From an uncultured Ruminococcus sp. (GTDB lineage Bacteria; Bacillota; Clostridia; Oscillospirales; Acutalibacteraceae): DNA of 26,537 nucleotides. Below, piece by piece: positions 8,061 to 15,200 of the stretch. The stretch lies in NCBI GenBank assembly GCA_900539465.1, contig UQCF01000021.1, forward strand, positions 1 to 26,537. The letters are read 5' to 3'. The translations under genes and the position numbers were made by a program. Under the pieces are notes generated by a model. That model did not search any database. It was not told where the DNA came from and was given only the letters and a program-made list of their open reading frames with translations. How positions within the stretch are numbered: position 1 is the stretch's first letter; every line of letters starts with the position of its first letter.

Positions 8061-9815
8061 TTATTCAGTTTTGAAAGAGAGTTTTTTATTTATTTCTTTA
8101 ACAACATTCTCGTCTATTTTCAGCACTTCTCTGTCGTAGGTGAACATACCGTTTATCTCAAACTCAACGTCGCTGACCTGAGTATAGACCGTGGCGCAAA
8201 GTCCTTTTTCAACAAGCGGAACAACCTGCTTTTCGTGAAGATTTTTATAAGCTGCAGAAAGCTTCTCTTTGCTCTTGTAATTCACATTGTAACCGAAGCT
8301 TTTTTCGGTGTTGTATGCGTGCTCGGGGATTATGTAGCTCAATCCGCCGTACTCACTTAAAACAAACGGTCTGCCGTCGGGCTTCGGCATGGTTACGGGC
8401 ACAATGTATCTGTGTATGCTCTGAAGCTCGGGACCTCCCTGGTCGTGCCAGCCGCTCGCGTGGTCAACTATTCTGCTCGGGTCATATCTTTTTATTTTTT
8501 CGCCTATTCTCTTTGCGTCAAACTGACCCCATGCCTCGTTAAACGGAACCCAGCAGCCGATGCAGGTGTAGTTATAAAGCGCGTCAATTATTTCAAACAA
8601 TTCTTTTTCAAATTCATCGCGGAAACGCTTGTCTTCTCTGCCGAAAAGAGAATAGTTTGTGTCTTTAATATTCATCTTTCTCACAAACGGCAAAACGCTC
8701 ACAAGCATAAGATTCAGCTTGTCAATTCCGCTGACCATGTCCTGCCAAACAATCATACCGATTTTGTCGCAGTGATAATACCACCTTGCACATTCAACCT
8801 TTATGTGCTTTCTTAGCATATTGAAGCCGAGGCCTTTCATTGACTGAATGTCATAAATCATCGCTTCGTCGCACGCAGGGGTAAGTCCGCCGTCGCACCA
8901 GTAGCCCTGGTCGAGCAGTCCGCGCTGAAAATACGGCTCGTTATTAAGAGTCAGGCGCGGAATACCGTTTTTATCTTTTGCTATTCCGTATTTTCTCATG
9001 CCGAAATAGCTGTCAACCTTGTCAAGTCCTTCGCCGTCGGCACCTTTGAGTGTGAGGGTTATATCATAAAGAAACGGGTCTTCGGGGCTCCAAAGACGAA
9101 GTGATGAAATTGCTATATTCTCATCACTTTTGATTTCGCCGTCAAAAATTATTTCTTCACCTTTTTTTATAAGAGCAAAAATTTTTGCGTCGCCGACCGT
9201 GTCGGTTTTTAAATGTATTGAAGAAGAGTCTATATCAGGCACAAGGCGGATGTTTTTAATGTAAGTTTCGCTTACCGGTTCAAGCCAAACCGTCTGCCAA
9301 ATTCCTGTTGTCGATGTGTACCAAAATCCGTGGCTTTTTGAGGATTGCTTTCCTCGCGGCTGCATAGATGCGTCCGTCGGGTCGAACACTCTGAGCGTGA
9401 GCGTATTTTCACCCTCTGTGAGGTAGTCTGTAATATCAAAGCCGAACGGAGCATACCCGCCTGTGTGTTCGCCGATTTTCTGAGAATTGATATATACTCT
9501 GCACTGCCAGTCAACGGCACCGAAATGCAAAATCACCCTTTTGTTCTTAAAGCAAGGGTCGAGCGTGAAAGTCTTTTGATACCAAAGTATTTCGTCTTTG
9601 CTTATTCTGCGCGCAACGCCCGAAAGCTCGCTCTCTATCGCGAACGGAACAATTATATCGCCGTCAAATTTTGCGGGGATTTTGTCTGTAATATCGGTTA
9701 CGGCATATTTAAACACACCGTTTAAATTTTGCCAGTTATCTCTTTTAAGCTGCGGACGCGGATATTCGTTCCACGGCTTGTTTTTATCTACTGTATCGGT
9801 CCAACGGGTTTTCAT
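8061..9815 (-). CDS. Glycoside hydrolase family 2 protein (beta-galactosidase/glucuronidase type), cytoplasmic
   Basis: 584 aa from ATG 9815. AAGGAG is 7 bases upstream of this ATG, while the ATG at 9821 is too close to it. Domains are a sugar-binding jelly roll (about 20-190: WQNLNGVFKYAV, GGYAPFGFDITDYL), an Ig-like domain (190-280) and a TIM barrel (from about 290). The proposed acid/base is Glu427 in VPFNEAWGQ and the nucleophile Glu488 in LSEYGGLSY, at GH2 positions. There is no signal peptide, so it acts on imported oligosaccharides. It is shorter than LacZ and lacks the C-terminal beta-sandwich domains of large beta-galactosidases. Exact substrate is unresolved; galM further along the window fits galactoside use but is not adjacent. 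Confidence 0.88.
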   Translation of the reverse strand: MKTRWTDTVDKNKPWNEYPRPQLKRDNWQNLNGVFKYAVTDITDKIPAKFDGDIIVPFAIESELSGVARRISKDEILWYQKTFTLDPCFKNKRVILHFGAVDWQCRVYINSQKIGEHTGGYAPFGFDITDYLTEGENTLTLRVFDPTDASMQPRGKQSSKSHGFWYTSTTGIWQTVWLEPVSETYIKNIRLVPDIDSSSIHLKTDTVGDAKIFALIKKGEEIIFDGEIKSDENIAISSLRLWSPEDPFLYDITLTLKGADGEGLDKVDSYFGMRKYGIAKDKNGIPRLTLNNEPYFQRGLLDQGYWCDGGLTPACDEAMIYDIQSMKGLGFNMLRKHIKVECARWYYHCDKIGMIVWQDMVSGIDKLNLMLVSVLPFVRKMNIKDTNYSLFGREDKRFRDEFEKELFEIIDALYNYTCIGCWVPFNEAWGQFDAKRIGEKIKRYDPSRIVDHASGWHDQGGPELQSIHRYIVPVTMPKPDGRPFVLSEYGGLSYIIPEHAYNTEKSFGYNVNYKSKEKLSAAYKNLHEKQVVPLVEKGLCATVYTQVSDVEFEINGMFTYDREVLKIDENVVKEINKKLSFKTE

Positions 9816-9839
9816 GCTCATTCTCCTTTCAATATATTT

Positions 9840-9868
9840 ATTTTAACATATTACTTTAAATTTAACAA
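9840..9868 (-). promoter_or_regulatory. Promoter of the GH2 gene
   Basis: Minus-strand TTGTTA (9868-9863), 17 bases, TAAAAT (9845-9840) with an extended TGT. It lies about 25 bases upstream of the ATG at 9815. Confidence 0.5.
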
Positions 9869-9926
9869 CCTGCTATATATACTTCGGCTCAAATTTTGCT
9901 CCATATTGTTTGTTCGCGAAATTTAC

Positions 9927-9972
9927 AAGCTCTTTTTCGGGCAGCGATTTTGCCCGGAAAGGAGCTTTTTTT
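9927..9972 (+). terminator. Long terminator-like hairpin whose 3' arm holds an SD
   Basis: AAGCTCTTTTTCGGGCA (9927-9943) pairs over 17 positions (two G-U) with TGCCCGGAAAGGAGCTT (9951-9967), followed by a T-run and then ATG at 9973. It has the form of a rho-independent terminator in plus orientation, but no plus-strand gene lies upstream. The 3' arm GGAAAGGAG would be an excellent RBS for the ORF at 9973, so it could be an attenuator or translational switch. Confidence 0.65.
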
Positions 9973-10077
9973 ATGGAAAAATTTATAATCCGTAAAGCAG
10001 AATACCAAAAACGGTACGACAAAGATAATGAAAATGTCATTTGTTATGTCGCACAGGGGGTGGTATTATGCCGATAA
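9973..10077 (+). CDS. Small ORF, 34 aa, upstream of the Mor-like gene
   Basis: MEKFIIRKAEYQKRYDKDNE, followed by NVICYVAQGVVLCR; no family recognised. It starts at ATG 9973 with GGAAAGGAG about 9 bases upstream. Its stop (TAA 10075-10077) lies 10 bases inside the next ORF, which starts at 10068, so the two could be translationally coupled. The SD is part of the 3' arm of a terminator-like hairpin, so the apparent RBS could be incidental. It may be a leader peptide, a gene remnant or not translated. Confidence 0.35.
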   Translation: MEKFIIRKAEYQKRYDKDNENVICYVAQGVVLCR

Positions 10078-10286
10078 AGTATCGATTGACCGAAGCATCG
10101 GAGGTGGAAATGTTGAAAGACAACCCGGACGGTCTTAATGATGTTTATAGGGATATTGCCGATGAAATAGGAGTTGAAAACACTTTAGCCATTTATAAAT
10201 TATTTCACGGAACTCAAATTTCATTTCCAAACACCCAAAGCATTGAAGAAATCGAATTGACTGTTAAACCTGTCGGAGGCAAATAA
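10068..10286 (+). CDS. Small Mor-like protein (dimerisation part only)
   Basis: 72 aa from ATG 10068, chosen because GGGGTGG is just upstream; a longer in-frame ATG at 10041 lacks an SD. The central segment LNDVYRDIADEIGVENTLAI, then YKLFHGTQISFP, resembles the N-terminal dimerisation region of Mor/Mor-like transcription activators (Mu phage family). The C-terminal helix-turn-helix of that family is absent: the protein ends after IEEIELTVKPVGGK. It may be a truncated activator, a dominant-negative partner or a small domesticated phage protein. Family assignment is by motif resemblance and is tentative. Confidence 0.55.
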   Translation: MPIKYRLTEASEVEMLKDNPDGLNDVYRDIADEIGVENTLAIYKLFHGTQISFPNTQSIEEIELTVKPVGGK

Positions 10287-10329
10287 TACAAAAGTAAAGA
10301 TAATTTGTGCTTTGTAGGATAATAAAAAA

Positions 10330-10575
10330 GACCGTATAAAGCTCCATACAGAAGTGGGTATTTAACTTTGGTAAAAGTGCAGGCTTCTTATTTCGCATTT
10401 CTGTGTGGAGTGCGGAGTTTTGGGTGGCAGCAATTCGAAGTCGAGAATTTTCGGTGTGTGTGACTTCAGTCTTACAATAATCACAAGCCCCAATAAAGTT
10501 TTATTTAGTAAGTTAATACTTTTGTCTAATCCTCGGGATTTACTTCAATGAAGTGAATCTCGAAGATTTTTGTTT
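10330..10575 (+). ncRNA. Unidentified structured non-coding RNA candidate
   Basis: This fills most of a 390-base gene-free stretch. A 15-bp stem CTCCATACAGAAGTG (10342-10356) / CATTTCTGTGTGGAG (10396-10410), with two G-U pairs, encloses a smaller ACTTT/AAAGT hairpin. A second domain has GAAGTC (10437-10442) / GACTTC (10462-10467), flanked by TTGGG / CCCAA (10420-10424 with 10489-10493). It ends at a strong terminator (10535-10573). No ORF of note is present. It does not match tmRNA, RNase P, SRP RNA or 6S RNA as far as can be judged by eye. The 5' end and promoter are uncertain: a GATAAT at 10318-10323 is a possible -10 with no good -35. Confidence 0.5.
10533..10575 (+). terminator. Strong terminator ending the structured RNA
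   Basis: TCGGGATTTACTTC pairs with GAAGTGAATCTCGA around loop AAT, a stem of about 14 bp with two G-U pairs, followed by AGATTTTTG. Confidence 0.85.
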
Positions 10576-10632
10576 AGGTTAGCATTAAATCGCCATTCTT
10601 TTTTATTGTTGTAATAAAAATCTATACACATC

Positions 10633-10661
10633 TTGAAATTATCTTCGGTTTATGATATAGT
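10633..10661 (+). promoter_or_regulatory. Promoter of tRNA-Leu
   Basis: TTGAAA (10633-10638), 17 bases, TATAGT (10656-10661), with extended TGA. Predicted start near 10668, 9 bases before the mature tRNA. Confidence 0.7.
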
Positions 10662-10676
10662 TTTTGCATAATATTT

Positions 10677-10759
10677 GCGGATATGGCGGAATTGGCAGAC
10701 GCGCCGGATTTAGGATCCGGTGGGCAACCGTGCAGGTTCAAATCCTGTTATCCGCACCA
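10677..10759 (+). tRNA. tRNA-Leu (anticodon UAG)
   Basis: An 83-base cloverleaf including encoded CCA. Acceptor stem GCGGATA (10677-10683) pairs with TATCCGC (10749-10755), with discriminator A and CCA after. The anticodon stem CCGGA / TCCGG encloses loop TTTAGGA, giving anticodon TAG, which reads CUA and other CUN leucine codons. A T-arm (CAGG TTCAAAT CCTG) and a class II variable arm (GGTGGGCAACC region) are present. Own promoter and terminator, so monocistronic. Confidence 0.95.
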
Positions 10760-10767
10760 TCGTCGGC

Positions 10768-10808
10768 GGCAGCTGTGTATTACTGTATATATACAGTTGC
10801 CACTTTTT
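10768..10808 (+). terminator. Terminator after tRNA-Leu
   Basis: GGCAGCTGTGTAT (10768-10780) pairs with ATATACAGTTGCC (10789-10801) with two G-U pairs, followed by ACTTTTTA. Confidence 0.85.
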
Positions 10809-10831
10809 ATATATCTTGAAAGGATAGTAAT

Positions 10832-11899
10832 ATGGAACGAAGTTTAAATACGCCGTCGTCAAAGGTTAACTATAATATTATAGATTTGATGAAGTTAATA
10901 ATGGCTATTTGCGTTGTAGTTATACACAGACCGATTTTTGCAAGCGAAACGGCAAATTCTGTTTTTCGCCTTTCAATTTGCTCGATTTCCGTACCTTTCT
11001 TTTTTATATCGACCGGGTTTTTCTTTGGGAAGTCTATGATGAGGGATTCATCGCCTAAAAGCTTTTTTAAAAGTTTTAAAAGAGTATTTTTACTTTATCT
11101 TATATGGACAATAATTTATTTTCCGATAATTTATTATGCAAAGTATATCGGCAGCTTTCCGGTGGTGGATGTTAAACATATTGTAGGGTTTGCCGCCGTC
11201 TTTGTAAAAGATTTTTTGATAAAAACCTCTTTCGTGCATTTTTGGTATTTGATTTCTGTTGTGTGGGCTATGCCTATAATTTACCTTTTGACTAAAAAAA
11301 TAAAGCCTTTGGTTTTAACTGCCGTTTCGGCCGTTATAGCGGTAGTTTTTAATTTTGCGTCAGTGTACGGAAACGATTATCCTCTTATCGGCAACATTTA
11401 CAATGCAATTCCGCTCGCGTTTCAGAACGTGTTTTCAATCGGCTTAACTTCGGTTTTGATAGGATATTGCTTTGCACAAAAAGAAGACCGCAAAAGCAGC
11501 GGCAAATTTATGCAGTGCGCGGCTTTGATTATTCTTGTTGCCGCAGACATTGCTCTTGTGATTATAAACAGCAAAGACGGCAAAATATTTAATGTACTAC
11601 ATAAACCATACACCATGGCGGCTGCCGCACTGCTGTTTAGCGTTTTGCTTGACGTTAAGGTAAAAAATACAAAAGTCTGCAAAGAATTGAGGAAGTATTC
11701 TACCATCATTTATTGCTGCCATCTTATGATTTTTACAGATTGGATAAAAGACTTTTTTGCGTTTTTGGGCTTAAATTTCGGCTCATTTGAACCGTTTGCG
11801 ATATTTGCGGTCACATGTATTTATTCATTCGCAATTTCTGCAATTATCATAAATCTTGCAAAAATCCCAAAACTTAAATTCCTTAGGTATCTCTACTAA
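10832..11899 (+). CDS. Acyltransferase-3 family integral membrane protein
   Basis: 355 aa with about ten transmembrane helices. The N-terminal IIDLMKLIMAICVVVIHRP carries the family's conserved histidine at the end of the first helix, followed by SVPFFFISTGFFFGK and an HFWYL block, all typical of Acyltransferase_3 (OafA/WecH/NodX type). These enzymes O-acetylate cell-surface polysaccharides or lipids on the outer face of the membrane. RBS GAAAGGA lies 8 bases before ATG 10832. It follows the tRNA terminator with no clear promoter, and its end is about 60 bases upstream of a strong promoter leading to the CRISPR region. The acyl acceptor is unknown. Confidence 0.85.
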   Translation: MERSLNTPSSKVNYNIIDLMKLIMAICVVVIHRPIFASETANSVFRLSICSISVPFFFISTGFFFGKSMMRDSSPKSFFKSFKRVFLLYLIWTIIYFPIIYYAKYIGSFPVVDVKHIVGFAAVFVKDFLIKTSFVHFWYLISVVWAMPIIYLLTKKIKPLVLTAVSAVIAVVFNFASVYGNDYPLIGNIYNAIPLAFQNVFSIGLTSVLIGYCFAQKEDRKSSGKFMQCAALIILVAADIALVIINSKDGKIFNVLHKPYTMAAAALLFSVLLDVKVKNTKVCKELRKYSTIIYCCHLMIFTDWIKDFFAFLGLNFGSFEPFAIFAVTCIYSFAISAIIINLAKIPKLKFLRYLY

Positions 11900-11960
11900 A
11901 TTAAAATATTAAGTCGAATTGTGTCGATAAAAAAGTAAAGCCGGAATATATAATAATATA

Positions 11961-11990
11961 TTGACAAAACATTTAAAACTCCTATATAAT
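11961..11990 (+). promoter_or_regulatory. Strong promoter upstream of the tracrRNA/cas9 region
   Basis: TTGACA (11961-11966), 18 bases, TATAAT (11985-11990). Both hexamers are perfect consensus. The predicted start near 11997 leads into a terminator 50 bases later. Confidence 0.75.
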
Positions 11991-11996
11991 ACAAGA

Positions 11997-12076
11997 AGAT
12001 TATATAGGGGGGATAAAAGTGAATAAAACACCGAATATAAATAACGCCCGTCAAGATTGCTTGAGGGGCGTTTTGT
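11997..12076 (+). ncRNA. Short promoter-to-terminator transcript (about 75-80 nt), candidate small RNA
   Basis: Defined by the consensus promoter at 11961-11990 and the hairpin terminator at 12044-12076. An AGGGGGG followed by GTG (12019) could start a small ORF, but the terminator lies inside that frame, so any peptide would be very short. It sits directly next to tracrRNA, which is transcribed toward it from the other strand. Function is unknown. Confidence 0.45.
12044..12076 (+). terminator. Terminator of the short transcript upstream of cas9
   Basis: ACGCCC (12044-12049) pairs with GGGCGT (12066-12071); after one G-G mismatch, TCAAG pairs with CTTGA around loop ATTG. TTTTG follows. Confidence 0.75.
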
Positions 12077-12099
12077 GTATTTCGGAACTTTTTAAAAAT

Positions 12100-12127
12100 A
12101 AAAAAGACCGACAAAAGCGGTCTTTTA
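12100..12127. terminator. Terminator of tracrRNA, probably bidirectional
   Basis: AAAAGACCG and CGGTCTTTT pair around ACAAAAG. T-runs follow on both strands, so it would end tracrRNA and also insulate cas9 from upstream plus-strand transcription. Confidence 0.8.
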
Positions 12128-12212
12128 AACTTCACATCAGTGAAAGCCTTGCGGCGGTTTGAAAAAATTTTATTTGAACTTGTAGTGTAATCTCATACGG
12201 TAGTATTGAGAT
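12100..12212 (-). ncRNA. tracrRNA of the type II-A system
   Basis: The plus-strand segment 12183-12204 matches the array repeat at 20 of 22 positions; both differences are C for T and still allow G-U pairs with crRNA. The minus-strand anti-repeat has CACTAC (upper stem), AAGT (bulge) and TCAAAT (lower stem), pairing with GTTTGA, GA and GTAGTG of the repeat. This is the SpCas9-like lower stem, bulge and upper stem arrangement. Downstream come a nexus-like hairpin GCC-GCAA-GGC (12155-12146), a TTCAC-TGAT-GTGAA hairpin (12144-12131) and a terminator AGACCG/CGGTCT with T-run (12127-12100). Predicted length is about 110 nt. The 5' end is inferred from the promoter at 12247-12219. Confidence 0.88.
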
Positions 12213-12218
12213 GTCATT

Positions 12219-12247
12219 ATAATATCATGAAAAAAAGGAGATGTCAA
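12219..12247 (-). promoter_or_regulatory. tracrRNA promoter, overlapping the cas9 RBS, possibly bidirectional
   Basis: Minus-strand TTGACA (12247-12242), 17 bases, TATTAT (12224-12219). The cas9 Shine-Dalgarno AAGGAG (12235-12240) lies inside this promoter. The AT-rich -10 region also reads TATAAT on the plus strand (12218-12223), which could act as the -10 for cas9, although no good plus-strand -35 is visible. Confidence 0.7.
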
Positions 12248-12253
12248 TAAAAA

Positions 12254-15200
12254 ATGAAAAAAATATTCGGCGATTATTACATGGGCATTGATGCGGGCAC
12301 CAGTTCTATAGGCTGGGCAGTTACAGATGATAAATATAACGTGTTAAAGTTTAACGGAAAAGCCATGTGGGGCATACGACTTTTTGAAGAGGGAAATTCG
12401 GCAGAAGAAAGACGGCTGCAAAGAACGGCAAGACGCCGCACCGCAAGAAAGGTTCAGCGAATCAAGCTTTTGCAGGAGCTTTTTTCAGAAGAAATTTCAA
12501 AGCGTGATCCGGGATTTTTTATGCGGCTTGATGAGAGCAAATATTTCCCCGAGGACAAAACGGAATTTCAGAAAAATGCGCTTTTTAACGACAAAGATTT
12601 TACGGACAAAGACTACCATAAAAATTATCATACAATATATCATTTGCGAAAAGCTTTTCTTGACGGAGAAGATATAAAAGATGTCAGACTGCTTTACCTT
12701 GCCTTGCATCATATTTTGTGCAACAGAGGGCATTTCTTGTTTTACGGTATGAATTTGCAGGCTGTCACCGAGTTTGAAACTTCGTTTTCGGCAATGTGCG
12801 AATATATGAGAGATGAGTTTGATTATGATACCGATTTATTGGATCCAAATGAGCTAAAAAAACAGCTCAAAGCCAAAATAGGAATTACGGCGAAGAAGAA
12901 AGAACTGTATGCCGTTTTTAATGATAAAAGACCGTTTGTTAAAGCTGCGGCAGATTTGCTTGCAGGCTCTGCAAATGTAAAACTTTCTGCTTTGTTTGAT
13001 GATGAGACGATACCGAAAGAAGCAAAGATTTCATTTTCTTCTTCTGACTATGACGAAAAACACAGCGAAGCGGCAGACATTTTGCAGGACAGAATAATTT
13101 TTGTCGATTGCCTCAAAGCCGTTTATGACTGGGCGGTACTTACCGAGATTTTGGCAGGGCACAGATATATTTCGTATGCAAAAGTCGAATGTTTCAAGAA
13201 GCACGGTGAAGATTTGGAGCTCCTTAAAGATACAATAAGAAAGCACTGCCCCGAAAGATATGCCGAGATGTTTAAAGACCCGAAGGTCAAAGATAATTAT
13301 TGCGCGTATTCCGGCATGTGCAAAAAGAGCGGCAAAAAACAGGTTATAGAGAAAAAAGCCATGCAAGAGGGGTTTTATAAAAAAGTACGCTCTGTTTTGA
13401 GCGATGTCGATAAAGAAGACCCGGCTGTCGCACAGATACTCTCCGAGATTGAAAACGAAACCTTTATGCCCAAGCAGACATCGAAAAATAACAGCGTTAT
13501 TCCCTATCAGGTCAACGAAGACGAGCTGAAAGCGATACTGAAAAATGCAGAAAGAGACTTTCCTTTCTTAACAGAAAAAGATGAAAGCGGATTTACCGTA
13601 TCGCAAAAAATTCTGAAACTGCTCACTTTCAGAATTCCGTATTATGTCGGTCCTTTAAACGACGCTCATAAAGACACCGGATATTGCTGGATAGTAAAAA
13701 GAAGCAGCGAATCGGTCACGCCGTGGAATTTTGAAAAGGTTGTTGACTGCGACGCGAGCGCAGAAAATTTTATAACAAGAATGACAAACAAATGCAGTTA
13801 TATTTTAGGCGAAGACGTTTTGCCGAAAGATTCGCTTCTTTACAGCGAATTTATGATGCTTAACGAGCTTAACAATTTAAAGCTGAACGGTGAAGATATT
13901 AAGCCGGAGGATAAAGACAATATCATCTCAAACCTTTTTATGAGAAAGAAAAAGGTCAAGATAAAGGATATTGCAAACTACTACAAAATAAACGGTATGG
14001 AGGTCGGCGTATCCGATTTTGACGGACTTGACGGCGATCCGAAAGCGTCCTTGCGCTCATATATAGATTTCAAAAATATTCTCGGCAGCAGATTTGACGA
14101 GGACGCCGTCGAGCAGGCAATTCGCGCAATAGTTTTATTCGGCGCGGATAAGAAAATTCTTGTTCAAAGGCTCAAAAATATAAAAGACGGCTACTTCACT
14201 TCGGATGAAATAAAGAGCATTTCAGGTCTTAAATATTCCGATTGGGGCAGACTTTCCAAAAAACTGCTAAAAGAAATTTACGCTGTCGATACTTCCACGG
14301 GCGAGTATACAAACATAATAGGCATGCTTCGCTCAAGCAGCAAAAACTTTATGCAGATTTTGAGCTCCGAATATAAATTTAAAGAAAATATCGATAAATA
14401 TAATTCTGATATAAACGGAGAAAAGAAAGAGTTCACATATGACGCGCTTGTCAAAGACCTTTATGTTTCACCGAAAGTTAAGCGGTCAATATGGCAAATG
14501 CTGCTTGTTGTAAAAGAAATCGAAAAAATAACAGGTCATCCGCCTAAAAAGATTTTTATGGAGATGACGAGAGAAGACCGTGAAAAAGTTCGCACAAAAT
14601 CACGCAGAACAGCCCTTCTTGAGCTTTATAAAAAGTGCGGCAAAGAGACAAAAGAACTTCGTGAAAGTCTTGAAAAATTCTCGGACAGCGATTTGAGAAG
14701 AGACGCGCTTTATTTGTACTATACGCAAATGGGGCGCTGCATGTACAGCGGCGAAGAGATAGGTCTTGACGAAATCTTTGACAGAAATATATATGATATT
14801 GACCACATATATCCGCAGTCCAAAACCAAGGATGACAGCCTGAACAACAGAGTGCTTGTCAAAAAGGTTCTCAACGCAAAAAAGGGTGATAACGATTTGT
14901 GCAATGTTGCAGACAAAGTGATTTCACCCAAAGCAAGAGAACTCTGGAAAGTTTTAAAAGCCAACGGGCTTATAACAGAAGAAAAGTATAAACGTCTCAC
15001 AAGAAAAACTCCGCTTTCGGTTGATGAACTGTCGCAGTTTATCGCGCGTCAGATTGTTGAAACAAGCCAGTCAACAAAAGCAACGGCAGAAATTTTGCAG
15101 GAGCTTTATCCCGACACAAGACTTGTATATTCAAAAGCTTCAAACGTCAACACGTTTAAATATTATTTCGGCGTAGAAAAAGGCAATCTCGAATTTTATA

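Noticed and set aside
7938..8360. 140-aa plus-strand ORF across spoIIR and the GH2 gene
   Set aside because: Antisense to two recognised genes and spans their intergenic hairpin.
10330..10575. 6S RNA, tmRNA, RNase P or T-box identity for the structured region
   Set aside because: None of their recognisable conserved segments could be found; a T-box is unlikely because no antiterminator-like consensus or aminoacylation gene follows.
12019..12162. 47-aa GTG ORF with AGGGGGG upstream, after the strong promoter before tracrRNA
   Set aside because: A good terminator lies inside the frame at 12044-12076 and the 3' half is antisense to tracrRNA, so a full-length product is unlikely.
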